This document shows, in pieces, positions 36,167-47,930 of a stretch of DNA of 64,000 bases. The translations under genes and the position numbers were made by a program. The stretch comes from Melieria omissa (taxonomy: Eukaryota; Arthropoda; Insecta; Diptera; Ulidiidae), in the NCBI GenBank assembly GCA_963971225.1, contig OZ020269.1, positions 12,114,701-12,178,700 of the forward strand. Direction: 5' to 3'. The notes under the pieces are model-generated. The model was not told where the DNA came from. It saw nothing but the letters and a program-made list of their open reading frames with translations, and did not search any database. Position 1 is the first letter of the stretch, and each line of letters begins with the position of its first letter.

Positions 36167-37292
36167 CTGTAATTTGTAAACATTGAAATTCATTGTGAAT
36201 ACAAATTGAAAGTGTGAGTGCAATGAAACAGTTAATATGTCAGTGAGCAACTCAAAGGCATGCAGCGAATTTACATAAAACAAAAGCACCGAAAGGGGAT
36301 GTAAGTAAAATAAAATAAAATAAAATAAAATAAAATAAAATAAAATAAAATAAAATAAAATAAAATAAAATAAAATAAAATAAAATAAAATAAAATAAAA
36401 TAAAATAAAATAAAATAAAATAAAATATAATAAAATAAAATAAAATAAAATAAAATAAAATAAAATAAAAAAAAATAAAATAAAATAAAATATAGTAAAC
36501 TAAAATAAAATATAGTAAAATAAAATAAAATAAAATAAAATAAAATAAAATAAAATAAAATAAAAGAAAAGAAAAGAAAAGAAAAGAAAAGAAAAGAAAA
36601 GAAAAGAAAAGAAAAGAAAAGAAAAGAAAAGAAAAGAAAAGAAAAGAAAAGAAAAGAAAAGAAAAGAAAAGAAAAGAAAAGAAAAGAAAAGAAAAGAAAA
36701 GAAAAGAAAAGAAAAGAAAAGAAAAGAAAAGAAAAGAAAAGAAAAGAAAAGAAAAGAAAAGAAAAGAAAAGAAAAGAAAAGAAAAGAAAAGAAAAGAAAA
36801 GAAAAGAAAAGAAAAGAAAAGAAAAGAAAAGAAAAGAAAAGAAAAGAAAAGAAAAGATAAGAAAACAAAAGAAAAGAAAAGAAAAGAAAAGAAAAGAAAA
36901 TAAAATAAAATAAAATAAAATAAAATAAAATAAAATGAAATAAAATAAAATAAAATAAAATAAAATAAAATAAAATAAAATAAAATAAAATAAAATAAAA
37001 TAAAATAAAATAAAATAAAATAAAATAAAATAAAATAAAATAAAATAAAATAAAATAAAATAAAATAAAATAAAATAAAATAAAATAAAATAAAATAAAA
37101 TACAATAAAATAAAATAAAATAAAATAAAATAAAATAATATAAAATAAAATCAAATAATGAAACAGAATAAAATGTAAAAAATGTAAAAAAAAATATAAA
37201 AAAATAAAATAAAAATAATTGAAACAACACAAAAGTTCAACCAACTGCAGAGTTGTTGACTCGACAAACATTAAAGGCCACTAATAACTCAC
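36167..37292 (-). other. Elk: Elk intron 5 in window, three-quarters pentanucleotide repeat
   Basis: GTGAGT donor, ATTACAG acceptor, 1126 nt. About 834 nt of it is the TAAAA/GAAAA array, which ends 139 nt before the acceptor in the direction of transcription. Confidence 0.85.
36306..37139. repeat. (TAAAA)n-(GAAAA)67-(TAAAA)n compound array in Elk
   Basis: TAAAA copies occupy 36306-36565 with a few variants. A GAAAA block of about 67 copies follows at 36566-36900, nearly pure with two interruptions near 36855-36870. TAAAA then returns at 36901-37139. In the Elk transcript it reads (UUUUA)n(UUUUC)67(UUUUA)n. Long Phe-Ile-Leu and Phe-Ser-Leu frames across it are translations of the repeat. Confidence 0.97.
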
Positions 37293-37446
37293 CTAAAATG
37301 GCCACAACCATATCGTCCTTGATGACTTCCATCGAGCCGTTGCACAGATAGTAAATGTAGTTAAGCGCATCGCCTTTGTGTATTAGGAATTCGCCAGGCG
37401 CACAAAAGTTCGTCTTGATGTGCAGCGAAAGCAGCTTCAGGCAGCC
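37293..37446 (-). CDS. Elk: Elk, fifth exon in window (binding-domain beta roll)
   Basis: Acceptor GACAACAG, donor GTGAGT. It is 154 nt long, starting in phase 0 and ending one base into a Gly codon. The peptide opens [12 protein letters not shown] and includes [13 protein letters not shown] and [15 protein letters not shown], the first strands of the beta roll of the cyclic-nucleotide-binding homology domain. All junctions agree with neighbouring exons. Confidence 0.95.
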
Positions 37447-40400
37447 CTGTTGTCGTTGTTGTAGTTTTTGTTATTATTTCCATCGTGTAATATGCAAAAA
37501 AGTTAAGGAATGATGAAGAAAATTGAGCATCATGCAAATAGCAAAATTGCGATTAAAGCCACTTGACAGTTTACCCAAGTAGCCTTGAGTGGCCGACTAT
37601 CATTGGGTGCGCACTCGAATACGCTTTGCATACAGCAGTTCATTAGCGAGAAGTTCGGAGCGAGAATCCTCACAAGGACGACTAAGTGTCAGCGCCACAC
37701 ATAAATCGTAGCAACTGACCAATGGAATGTGATATTAATAATATTTTTATTTGCTTTACTTTTTTGTAAAATTAAAACTAGTTCATTTCAAGTTTTCTGA
37801 AAGCATGTCGCTTGATTTTTTTTTTATTAAAAAGCTTTGAACACATTAACCACTAAATCCCTGAGCATATTTCTCAAACAAAACGAGAATAACGATGCAT
37901 CGCTTCAATGACTTAATTCCTATGAGAAAAGGCTTCAAGGTCAAGAGATATTTAATAGCTGTGTGATGTAGTGTAGTAGTGTGCATATTAGTCCTTAGGA
38001 TATATTTTTTTCCAAAAAAAATATTGGAAATTTGCAAAGATATTCAAGGATAAAGTTTAAAAAGGACACTTTCAATAACTCTTCGTCATTTTGCACCAAA
38101 ACATTAAATTTTCTAAGATTCTATGGATTTTTCTCTTTGATACTCATATTTTTATTCTGCAATGTGCAATGTGAAATAATTCCTTAAAATAAACATGTCC
38201 TTGAAATTTCAAAGTCCTTTAAAAAAAATCTTGACGTCAGAGGGAAAAGCTAACACCGCAGTGAACCAATCAATTTTGCCACAGCGAGATGACAAACAAA
38301 TAGTTTCAAATAGTTTCAATCAACAACAAGTAGCAAATTTTGGACATAAAAGCCTCAATCACAACCAATTTCAAGATTTTAACTAACAATTTGGGCATAC
38401 ATTACTATGACAGTCAGTGCCAGAGGACTCGAGACAAACGATAGTCTCTATCGGTGTCTGAATTAAAAAATTTGGTTCAAAAGGAAATATAAAAAAACAC
38501 GAGTATACTGGATTAGCAATTTTAGAATCAATTGTCACAATTGAAACTCGAAATATATTGTCCCAATAATGTTGAAAGAGTTGATCGATGTTAATTTTAA
38601 CAAATTTAAGATTTGAGTTAACAAATTTGTGACAATATATATATATATACAGTTATCGTGCTTAACAGTTTTGGGACAAAATATCGCAATGGATTCAGAG
38701 AGCCCACATTGTTCACATATTTTAGACGTAACTCTATTTATATGTAAAGGAATATCTTGTCCCAATCAGGTGGTAAGTAAATACATACAGTTGAATAATG
38801 TTAATTTCAAAACGAGTGTTATCGAAGTGTTACAGCAATCCACAAACTTGCAAAATAAATTTCTTGTAGCACTCAGTTATATTAGGTATGAAAATGTGAC
38901 AGTAAGAATGTGACTGAAATATAATTCCTTCATTAGGTGTAAATGGGTGACATTAAAAATGTGATTAACACAGCAGGATTTTTTGGTTTAACACAGACAT
39001 TTCACTAGGTTTAAAAATGCGTTGCATTGTGACAGTGAAAATGTAAATGTAAAAATGTAAATGTAATAAAATAAATAAAATAAATAAAAATAAAATGTAA
39101 ATGTAAAATGTAAAATACCAGGAATTTTTTTTTAAACACAGGTGTTCATTAGGTGTAAAAATGTGACACAAATGTGGGACACAAATGTGGGACACAAATG
39201 TGGGACACAGATGCATTATTAAGTGTAAAAATCTGGAAGTAAAACTTTTAATAAAAGACAGATCTCTCATGTAAAAGTGTGACAGTAAAAATGTGACTAA
39301 AATTACACACTTAACACTCTTGAGCTCAACTTCCTGTGGGACACAGATGTCTCATCAAGTATGAAAAAGTTAATTCGCCCAAAAATAATTTTCCATACCT
39401 CTCACACAGCTTTTTTGTAGAAAAGTACAAAACGCTCAATGAAAGTCCATTCAAATGCCACAACCCTTAGAGAACCTTGACTGATTTTTCTGCAGTTGAC
39501 CTTATCTCAGCATTGAACTTGATTTGTTGTATGGAAATTTCTCAATTTAAATTCATGTCAAATTTTTGCAGCTGAACTCAAAAGAAACCCCAAACATCAA
39601 AAGCAGCTCGACACTCAGATTCGTCTACGGCTGCTGACACGTTTATGACTGCGTGTGTCTTATGTGCAGATGTGCAGAGGAAATTTCTAAAAAAAATTTA
39701 GATTTATGCGCAACAATTTTAATGCGTTCGGTGCACTGCGTCTGGCCACCGGCACGCGAGTCAAGAAACGACAAAAACAGCCAAGACAACAAAAGATTTT
39801 TGTCTCGCTCAGCGTGTGTCGTTCTTCATATTTCTCAACTACATGAAAAATGAATAAAATAAATTATTACTAAAAAAAAAAAATTTACAATAACAATAGC
39901 GGCAGTTGCAAAAATATGCTGCAATAAAAAATTTTTCAAATATATATCAAAGTCATTTTTCTAACAAAAAAATCAAGTCTGAAAATAAAACGAAAATCTT
40001 ACAAGAAACTTGAAACGCGCCCGCAAAGCATAAAGGTGACTGATGCCATTTTGTTGTTATTGTTGTGTTTTTTTTTAACTGTTGCTTTTTTGGACATTTG
40101 TGCTTTTGGCTTGTGCTGCATTTTATAAATTACACTCTTGAGCGCTTTTTGTTTGCGCATTGTTCACTTTTGACCCACGTCAAGCGCCATCAGCAGCAAT
40201 GATGCTGCAGTTATCGTTGTTGGTGTTGTTCTTGCTATTGTAGTGTTGCTCGAGTGTGCTCGAGTGAACTATTTACCAAAGAAGGAGTGACTGTTCGACT
40301 CACCCATGTGAGAAAAAATACAAAATACTTTTAGAAATTTTTGCACATCACACGCACTTTCGCTGAGATATTTCAATGTTGTGGCGTTGTTGTGATTTGC

Positions 40401-40809
40401 TTTACATAGTTGAGATAAAGAATTCCACTTTAACACTTTGACCAGCAAAGTTGAATGTGTGCCTGATATGAAGTTTGCCTCAATTTCACTCTAAATTTTT
40501 CACGTTCAGTGTTTTCAAAAATAAAATCGTTCTACTGAAAAAAATTGTCCCATTGGGTGTGAAAGAGTTAACTCGGTACGTGCGCACATTCCGCACTTTC
40601 CACCCACACAACTGTTGGCCTATCGCAATGCTCGTTTGCTGCGCTGTTTCAGTTATGCGTCTCAATCGCATTTCCCTGCCTCGCACACCACAGGGAAATG
40701 ATTTTTCACACGTTGCCGCTACCTGCTCGCCGGCACGAAACGATTTTTCATGCAAATCGCTTTCAAATCGCTACGTAATGAAAAAAGTATCGATTTTGTT
40801 TGTACGCAC
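37447..40809 (-). other. Elk: Elk intron 4 in window (3.4 kb)
   Basis: Donor GTGCGT, acceptor GACAACAG. Contains one copy of a dispersed repeat (about 37955-38220), an AT run at 38636-38652, and around 39000-39370 a cluster of short tandem words (AAATGTAAATGTAA; GTGGGACACAAAT three times at about 39174-39212). A 94-codon plus-strand frame at 38629-38913 has no recognisable features. Confidence 0.65.
37955..38220. repeat. Dispersed repeat, copy without Tc1 insertion
   Basis: Shares GTAGTGT...TAGTCCTTAGGATATA, then GGAAATTTGCAAAGATATTCAAG, TTTGCACCAAAA and CCTTGAAATTTCAAA with the sequence that flanks the Tc1 element at 42704-44320. It serves as the empty-site reference for that insertion. Its origin is unknown. 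Confidence 0.6.
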
Positions 40810-40905
40810 CTGCGAGGCCGCCTCGAATATTGGCAACTGTAGAATTTCGCGATGCAGATGCATGGAGACGTCGCCGCGCAGCTCCTCGGGAAATTCGCGT
40901 AGCGT
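40810..40905 (-). CDS. Elk: Elk, fourth exon in window (C-linker to binding domain)
   Basis: Acceptor TCCACAG, donor GTGCGT. It is 96 nt, 32 codons, phase 0 at both ends. It reads TLREFPEELRGDVSMHLHRE followed by ILQLPIFEAASQ, the strongly conserved C-linker helices leading into the binding-homology domain of KCNH and related channels. This exon would be missed by length-based frame searches and is supported by exact phase agreement and family similarity. Confidence 0.95.
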
Positions 40906-41848
40906 CTGTGGACGAGAAAAGAGATGTTGGAAAAATAAGTCAAAAAATATTAATAAAAAATATCGAAGTGGAAAAAATTCTCATAAGCACAATCAAGAAC
41001 GAAGATGAAGATGTAGATGTCAAAGTCGAAGAGGAGGATGCAAGGAATGCATTTTTTCGTCCTTCAGAATGCTGAGAACTTTCGTGTTGTCAGTGGTTTG
41101 GATGGCATTAGTGCTGATATTGTTGTTGTTGTTATTGTCACCGTTTCAAATTCACGCCAATATACATAAATGTCAAATGTTGCAAACGTCATATGATGAA
41201 ATGGTGTGGTGTATTCGTTAGGGAAAATAAAAGATAGTGTAATTTTTTCTGACGTTGTTTTTGTTGTTAATTTTATGTGCAACAGTTGCGACTGAATCTG
41301 GATTTGCAAATACTTTTGTAATATTAGAAATGTGCTCATGTTGAGTAAAAGTGCATAGAGTATGTGAGTTGAAATGAGATTTCGCTAATTTAGTTGTAGG
41401 CAATTCAAAGGTAGAGAAATTAGATGAGAAAGTTAAGGCAGTCAGCGTGTAAATGCGAAAAGATAAATTTCAAGTCTTGACAGAATAAGTTTTGTTAATG
41501 GGTTTTAGAAATAATTGCTGGTCAAACGTTCAGCAGAATGTGTAATGTGAATCTGAAGTACGCAGTATTTCAAAGTCAAAGAAAATTTTAATCATATGGA
41601 GAACTAAATTACTTCTGAAACTGCAATAAACACTGTCAAAAAAATATTCTAGTCAAAAGAAGAAATTGTTTGACTATTTTAATGAATTTTTCCGCCACAT
41701 AAACTACAAATTCGTTTCGTTTTAGTTTCATCCTGGCTTTTAGCATGTTTTAAGTTTGGAAAATTTCATGAAGATAATTTAATAAAAAACGAAGTTAATT
41801 GGATTTTTTTTAATGATTTAATTTAATATTACTATTTGTAATTATTAT

Positions 41849-42350
41849 TTATTTTATTTTACTTTATTTTATTTTATTTTATTTTATATTATTTCGTTTT
41901 ATTTTATTTTATTTTATTTTCTTTTATTTTATTTATTTTTATTTTATTTTATTTTATTTTATTTTATTTTATTTTATTTTATTTTATTTTATTTTATTTT
42001 ATTTTATTTTATTTTATTTTATTTTATTTTATTTTATTTTATTTTATTTTACTTTATTTTATTTTATATATTTTATTTTAATTTATTTTATTCTATTTTA
42101 TTTTATTTTATTTTATTTTAATTTATTTTATTTTATTTTATTTTATTTTATTTTATTTTATTTTATTTTATTTTATTTTATTTTATTTTATTTTATTTTA
42201 TTTTATTTTATTTTATTTGATTTTATTTGATTTTATTTTATTTTAATTTATTTTATTTTATTTTATTTTATTTTATTTTATTTTATTTTATTTTATTTTA
42301 TTTTATTTTATTTTATTTTATTTTATTTTATTTTATTTTATTTTATTTTA
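41849..42350. repeat. (TTTTA)n pentanucleotide array
   Basis: About 500 bp of TTTTA with scattered variants. It lies in an Elk intron and reads (UAAAA)n in the transcript. Confidence 0.95.
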
Positions 42351-42419
42351 AATATTTTATTTTTATTTATTTTTTCTTACATTACATTCTTTGTTTTTTA
42401 GAAAACAGTTTGACAATTT

Positions 42420-42690
42420 TTGTATCCTAAACTAATAAAGTTTGTTTAATCGTCGACGAAGCGGAGAAAAGAAACAACGTTGGTTTTCAGGTTTGTTTAT
42501 TCGCGTTGGGTTGAATAGCGAATTAGTTAACGGAACAAAAAGGCCAAGTCCGGAGAGCAGGGGGCACATGAGTACAGAAGGAGAAGGAAAGAATGGGATT
42601 AGTGATGGGATAAACAGATCACTAGAGACAGCAGCCATTTAGCCAAAGTCAAAAAAACCAAATTCGAGGATGTCGTAGTGTACCTGTTGG
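42420..42690 (+). other. Unassigned complex segment with a 66-codon frame
   Basis: Unlike the repeats on its left, this stretch is moderately GC-rich and has an open frame (42442-42642) with mixed composition, starting MFNRRRSGEKKQRWFSGLF and ending SLETAAI. I do not recognise it. A transposon fragment is the simplest guess, since it abuts a dispersed repeat and a Tc1 element. Confidence 0.25.
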
Positions 42691-42703
42691 CCCTTAAGAT
42701 ATA

Positions 42704-44320
42704 CAGTGGTGAGCAAAATAATAAGAACAATACTTTTACTATTATGTTGGTATATATTTCAAGCAAACAGTGTTGTTACAAAAACTTTTGATATACCCAC
42801 ATTGTCTTAGCTGTAATTATCACACAAATTTTACTGTTTTACAAAAAATCGTATGACTACATTGTCCGACACCCGCTTTTTTTATCGATTTGAAAATAAT
42901 TTTACTGTGCAAAAAAATAAGAACACGTTGTCAAACCTGTTCTAAAAGCAAAATTTTCGCAAATTTCACTTAACGTAACGGTAAGTTATTGTATAAAAAT
43001 ATAAAAACTTGCATAGTACATGTTTAAAAAAAAATCTGTTTACTAACCATAGAAATGGGTCGCGGAAAAACTTGCACAAATGTAGAAAGACAAATGATCA
43101 GGGCGATGGTAGAAGAACGAAAAACATATCGCGAAATATCCACGATATTTAAGATATCGCTCTGCAAAATCCATAACGCCGTAAATTGGACGCCAAAACC
43201 AGAAACTCGAGGCCGAAAAAAGAAAACGAGCGAAAACATTGATAGGCGAATTATAAAAGCGGCAAAAGACGACCCATGCAAGTCCTCAAAAGTAATTGGA
43301 CTTGAATGGGGTGCAGAAGCTCTACCATTCGCAGAAGGCTACGGGACACCAATTTATACGGCCGGGTGGTGCGCAAGGTGCTGATGTTGCGGCCAAAAAT
43401 TTTTAAAAGAACAACTTCAGTTTGCCAGAAAGCACGTAGCTCTCAGAAACCAATCGAAGTGGCGCAGCGTACTTTTTAGTGATAAAACAAAGGTAAACCT
43501 AGTTGGATCGGATGGCAAGAAGTATGTTCGCCGCCCTGTCACCCGTGCGTATGACACCAAATACACGCAGAAGACTGTCAAGAATGAAGGTGGAAGCATT
43601 ATGTTATGGGACTGCTTTGGATGGCACGGTGTGGGGCCCATACATCTCATAAAAGGCAACCTGGAGAGCCAAAAATACATTGACATACTGTCCACTGAAA
43701 TGCTTCCCTATGCACAACAAGTTATGGGCCCTGGAGTCATTTTCCAACAGGATAATGACCCCAAACACACATCTCGCTTGGCCAAAGATTGGTTTGCAGC
43801 GCAAAATGTTATTCTTATGGAATGGCCCGCGCAAAGTCCTCACCTAAACCCAATTGAACATTAATTGGCGGACTTAAAACGCGCCATTGGTACTAAAAGA
43901 TTTAACAATACGGACGAATTATGGGCTGCAGCACAAATTTCATGGAATGCAATCCTTGTACAACGATGTCGAGACCTTATTGACTCCATGAATAGGCGGT
44001 GCATTGCAGCGGAGTCCAGCAAGGGCTACAACATAAAATATTAAAAATAAGAATGGATTTGGTCTGTTAAATAGCAAAAATAATAGTAACATTTAACTTG
44101 TTCTTATTATTTTGAACAACTTGTTTTCTATGTTTTTGTTAATTACATTCTTTTCTTGGGCTGTAAATAATCTTGAAAATAAAACCATGCTTAGCCACTG
44201 TTAACAAACCTATAAATAAAATGGTCTGCAAATTTATATGGTTATTTTTTAATTGGGTTAATTTTTGTGCGAAGTTTAAATGCATACATATTCCTGTTCG
44301 TATTATTTTGCTCACCACTG
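42704..44320 (+). mobile_element. Tc1-like transposon with IR/DR ends, 1.6 kb
   Basis: The termini are CAGTGGTGAGCAAAATAATA followed by near-identical sequence at both ends in inverted orientation. A TA duplication lies outside each (42702-42703, 44321-44322). A second, inner copy of the core (AATAAGAACA) lies about 200 bp inward on each side (near 42910-42927 and 44098-44112), while the sequence between inner and outer copies is not inverted-repetitive. That is the IR/DR arrangement seen in several Tc1-like families. The encoded transposase is broken (see 43055-44043). The element is inserted in a dispersed repeat in an Elk intron, opposite to the gene. Confidence 0.92.
43055..44043 (+). pseudogene. 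Degenerate Tc1 transposase gene
   Basis: Starts MGRGKTCTNVERQMIRAMVE with a helix-turn-helix (TYREISTIFKIS) and a basic GRKKK hook, as in Tc1 transposases. The frame shifts before about 43310, so that the STIRRRLRD block lies in the next frame, and shifts back near 43400. Downstream the original frame gives LFSDKTK (first catalytic Asp), the QDNDPKHTS block with the second Asp, and SPHLNPIEH with the third acidic residue. Immediately after the last, TAA replaces the expected sense codon. The reading then continues LADLKRAIG to a natural-looking end near 44043. With two frameshifts and one nonsense change this copy cannot make transposase, although the three catalytic acidic residues are present. 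Confidence 0.9.
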
Positions 44321-44560
44321 TATTTTTTCATAGGAGACTATTAGAAATTTGCAAGGATATTCAAGAATAAGGTTTTAAAAAGACATTTTTAATACCTAAT
44401 CGTCCTTGTGCACCAAAAAGACTATTTCTTTAAAATTCTGGGGAAGTCTTCTTTAATTTTATGCCAATTTTATTATTACAAATTGCGCTAATTTTTATAA
44501 ATAATTTTTTTAAATATTCAAGTCCTTACAAATTTCAAAATCGTATTTTGCTTGGGTATT
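44321..44560. repeat. Dispersed repeat, right half beyond the Tc1 insertion
   Basis: Continues the similarity to 38000-38220: AGAAATTTGCAAGGATATTCAAG, TTGTGCACCAAAAAG and TCCTTACAAATTTCAAA occur in the same order and spacing. The left half of the same copy ends at about 42703. Confidence 0.55.
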
Positions 44561-47475
44561 TTTCATTTTAAAAGTGGACAATTTCATGCCTTGAAAGGTG
44601 TAACAAAATTCCTATTGACATCATTATAGTGTCACAAAATCATGTCCTTTTAACTGCTCCCCAACGGCCAAATTTGGACATGACCTTGCAGGTTTGAGAC
44701 CTACTAATATGAAGGGGATAATGATCCAGTGACATTAAAATGGGCCTAATTTTGGCCTACGTGCGCTCTCGTGAGGGCCGCCACATCTACCAACCTACCT
44801 ACCTACCTACCCTCAAAGCAGCCAAACATAACTTGAGTAATTATTCGAAAAATTTATAAGATTAAGAAAATTGTTTACTGACAGCATAAATTTATTAAGT
44901 TCCCAATTGAGTACAATTGTTCTGGGATTAAATAATAATAAACAATTTTTTACTCATTTGCATAAACAAATAATTGATTTTTGTCGATTGAAATAACAAA
45001 AAAATGTATTGGTCTTTCTTGAGTTACATTTTCAAATGTAAATTTAAATTCAACATAGAGTAAGTTGCGCAATGCATTCATGTGTGCGTAGTTGAAAAAT
45101 TTGCATTGCATTTTTCAATTTATTTATTTATTTTTTTTGCAACCACTGCTGAGAGTGAATTGCAAAAGTGGTTTTCAAATGTGACAGAGAAAGTCTCTTT
45201 ATTTTTAACAGAAAAAACCTACACAAACACCGCAGATGAGTGCCATCCATCTATCTGCATATCTTCGCCTCTAAGCTTCTTTGCAAACTAGAGCAGGAAA
45301 GCAATGGAAAGCAGCTGGTGAGTGTAGTAAAATTTTTATACGTTCCCAATGCATTAAGACATATGGAGAGAAAATGTGGCAAACCATAAAGCAGCCAGTG
45401 AAATAAATGGAAAAATGTAGTCATCGTCTGCACAAGTAGAAAATCACTCATACGACCCGATGTGCTGAATTCAAATGTACAAAAGAAAATCTTCCAAGCT
45501 GACACACGTGTACACATCGCTTACAATTATGCAAAACGTGTAAAAACACACACACAAAATTACCAAACTAAAATAATAAATGAGATGGCAAGAGCAGAGT
45601 TAAAGGCGGCCTAAATTTGAAAAGGGTGAATGAAAAATGCTGGCTGAAGGCAGCAAAAGTTTTGCCAAGTATACTTTACTCTTTGGTTTGCTGGTTGGTG
45701 TTGGCGGAGGACTTTATTGAAACGCTGGCGGTGCTCTTTGGAGCACACAACACAAATAAACTGAGTAACAATAAAAGCAATTTTGGTCGCCATACACGGC
45801 CATACACACAAGTCGGTTTACGAATTTCCGAAAGCACTGAAGGCAAAGTGCTAATGGGACAGAAACGTGCAGCTTGCAGCCCCCAAATGTATGCAGAAAG
45901 GCCACTAAGCCAATGTGGGACGAGTAATAAATGGGTTTTTGTTGTTGTTGTGGGCGGGCAGGAGTCTTTGGTTATGTACACATACACACACACATGCACG
46001 AGAGTGTGTTTAGAGTAGCATTATCAAAATGGTAAACAAGTAATTTACAACAAACTGCAACAGGCCAACTACACAAACAGCCATAAAACTACTTTCTGCT
46101 TTTCAATTTCGGAGCCAACTACTCCTGCTGAAAAGCAACGCTGGCAATAAGACCTTTTTTTTATTTCGAGGAGCATTTAATGCCAAACAAAAATTCAAAT
46201 CGCATGCAAGGCAAAACAAGCTCATGGCAAGAACACAATTTAAACGCACACAACTTCATACAAGAACACAGCGCAATAAAAAATTGAAAGCAACAAATGG
46301 CCAAGTTAACATGCTGGAAAATATTTTGTTTGTTGTGTGCATTGCCTTTGGTCTTTTGCCATAATGTTATGTGTTTGTGGCACATTTAAAATGCAAAATG
46401 TAATAAAAACCAACTTGTGCTGCAACAAAGTTGAGGAAGAAAAATTTAGCATTTACATGGCTTGCTGGCAAAGCAATAAATTCATAATTATACTAATTTA
46501 TTGTACTCGTGGCAGCAAAACGCTCACAACAACAATGCCAAAACCAATAAAATGATGATAAATATAATTTACTTGTTTGTGTGTATTTATTTGCACTGAT
46601 ATACAAATATAAACAAGTATGCATTGGACCAGTTGGAATGAGTGAATGTGTGAGTGAGTGTGTGCAAAAGGCTCATTACATAACCTCTCTTCAACTGTGT
46701 ATGTCATGGTTGACTTGGGTTTTTACGAGTGCATAAAGTGTTGATATGAGCATGAAATATATTTATTGTGATTCACTGACTTTCAGCAGCATCATTGAAA
46801 CATTCATATTCTGTATATTGCAACAAATAACAACTTGTGTGACTTCGTTTTTACGTGGCAGTACATCACTATTATTTGCTGGTATACATGACGTATGAGT
46901 GCTATGAATTTCACTATAAAAAATTATTCTTGTAGAATTTATTTATTTATTTTACGTTTGTTGAGGAATTCTAGTAAAATGGTTACAGAAGTTATTTATG
47001 TATAAAGCAAAAAAAATAAAAGAAAATCGAAGAAATCTAGTATCAGAAATTTGTTATTTAAGAATTTATTTATTTATTCCTGTGAGTTAATGTTATAAGT
47101 TTTTAAAAATATTGCCAATCAATAACAAAACAGACTAAATTTTAGTACTTGTTGCTAGTTTTATTGAATGGAGCACATGGCGTATGAGTGATGGGAAATG
47201 TGGTGAGGAAAAATAAAGCTGAGTTTTTTCTATTTTATACCGAGGACTTTTATATAAGAACTGTTCTTCTTTTTTAGTTAAACTTTGATTTTGAATTCTG
47301 ACCGAATTGGCAGCGATTGAACGTTGATAGCGAAAACTAAGCAAAACAAGTTGTCTGGAAACAATATAAAGAATTGTTTATAAAATTTCAGTGCTGCATT
47401 ATGGACGATCAGACTTGCGTTAAGTGGAACTTTCAACAGCAGTTTTACCTACAGAAGTTACTAAAAAAATTGTAA

Positions 47476-47930
47476 TTTATTTATTTTATATTAATTTTTT
47501 TCTTTTTTATTTTTTTTTATTTTAGTTTTTTATTTTATTTTTATTTTATTTTACTTTATTTTATTTTTTTATTTTATTTTTATTTTATTTTATTTTTTGT
47601 TATTTTCTTTTATTTTATTTTATTTTTTGTTATTTTATTTTATTTTATTTGATTTTATTTTATTTATTTGTTATTATTTATTTATTTATTTATTTTATTT
47701 TATTTTATTTTATTTTATTTTATTTTAATTTATTTTATTTTATTTTATTTTTTTATTTTATTTTTTTCTATTGTATTTAAATTTTTATTTTATTTTAGAT
47801 TATTTTATTTTATTTTCTTTCATTTCATTTTATTTTATTTTATTTTATTTTATTTTATTTTATTTTATTTTATTTTATTTTATTTTATTTTATTTTATTT
47901 TATTTTATTTTATTTTATTTTATTTTATTT
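47476..47930. repeat. (TTTTA)n array, degenerate left half
   Basis: The first 340 bp are imperfect (ATTTA, ATTTTTTA and TGTTA variants) and the last 110 bp are nearly pure TTTTA. It lies in an Elk intron. Confidence 0.93.

Noticed and set aside
36252..37271. 339-, 319- and 201-codon Phe-Ile-Leu/Phe-Ser-Leu frames
   Set aside because: All three phases of the TAAAA/GAAAA array are open on one strand, and the region is an Elk intron.
38629..38913. 94-codon plus-strand frame
   Set aside because: It overlaps an AT dinucleotide run and has an opposing open frame. Nothing in the peptide is recognisable.
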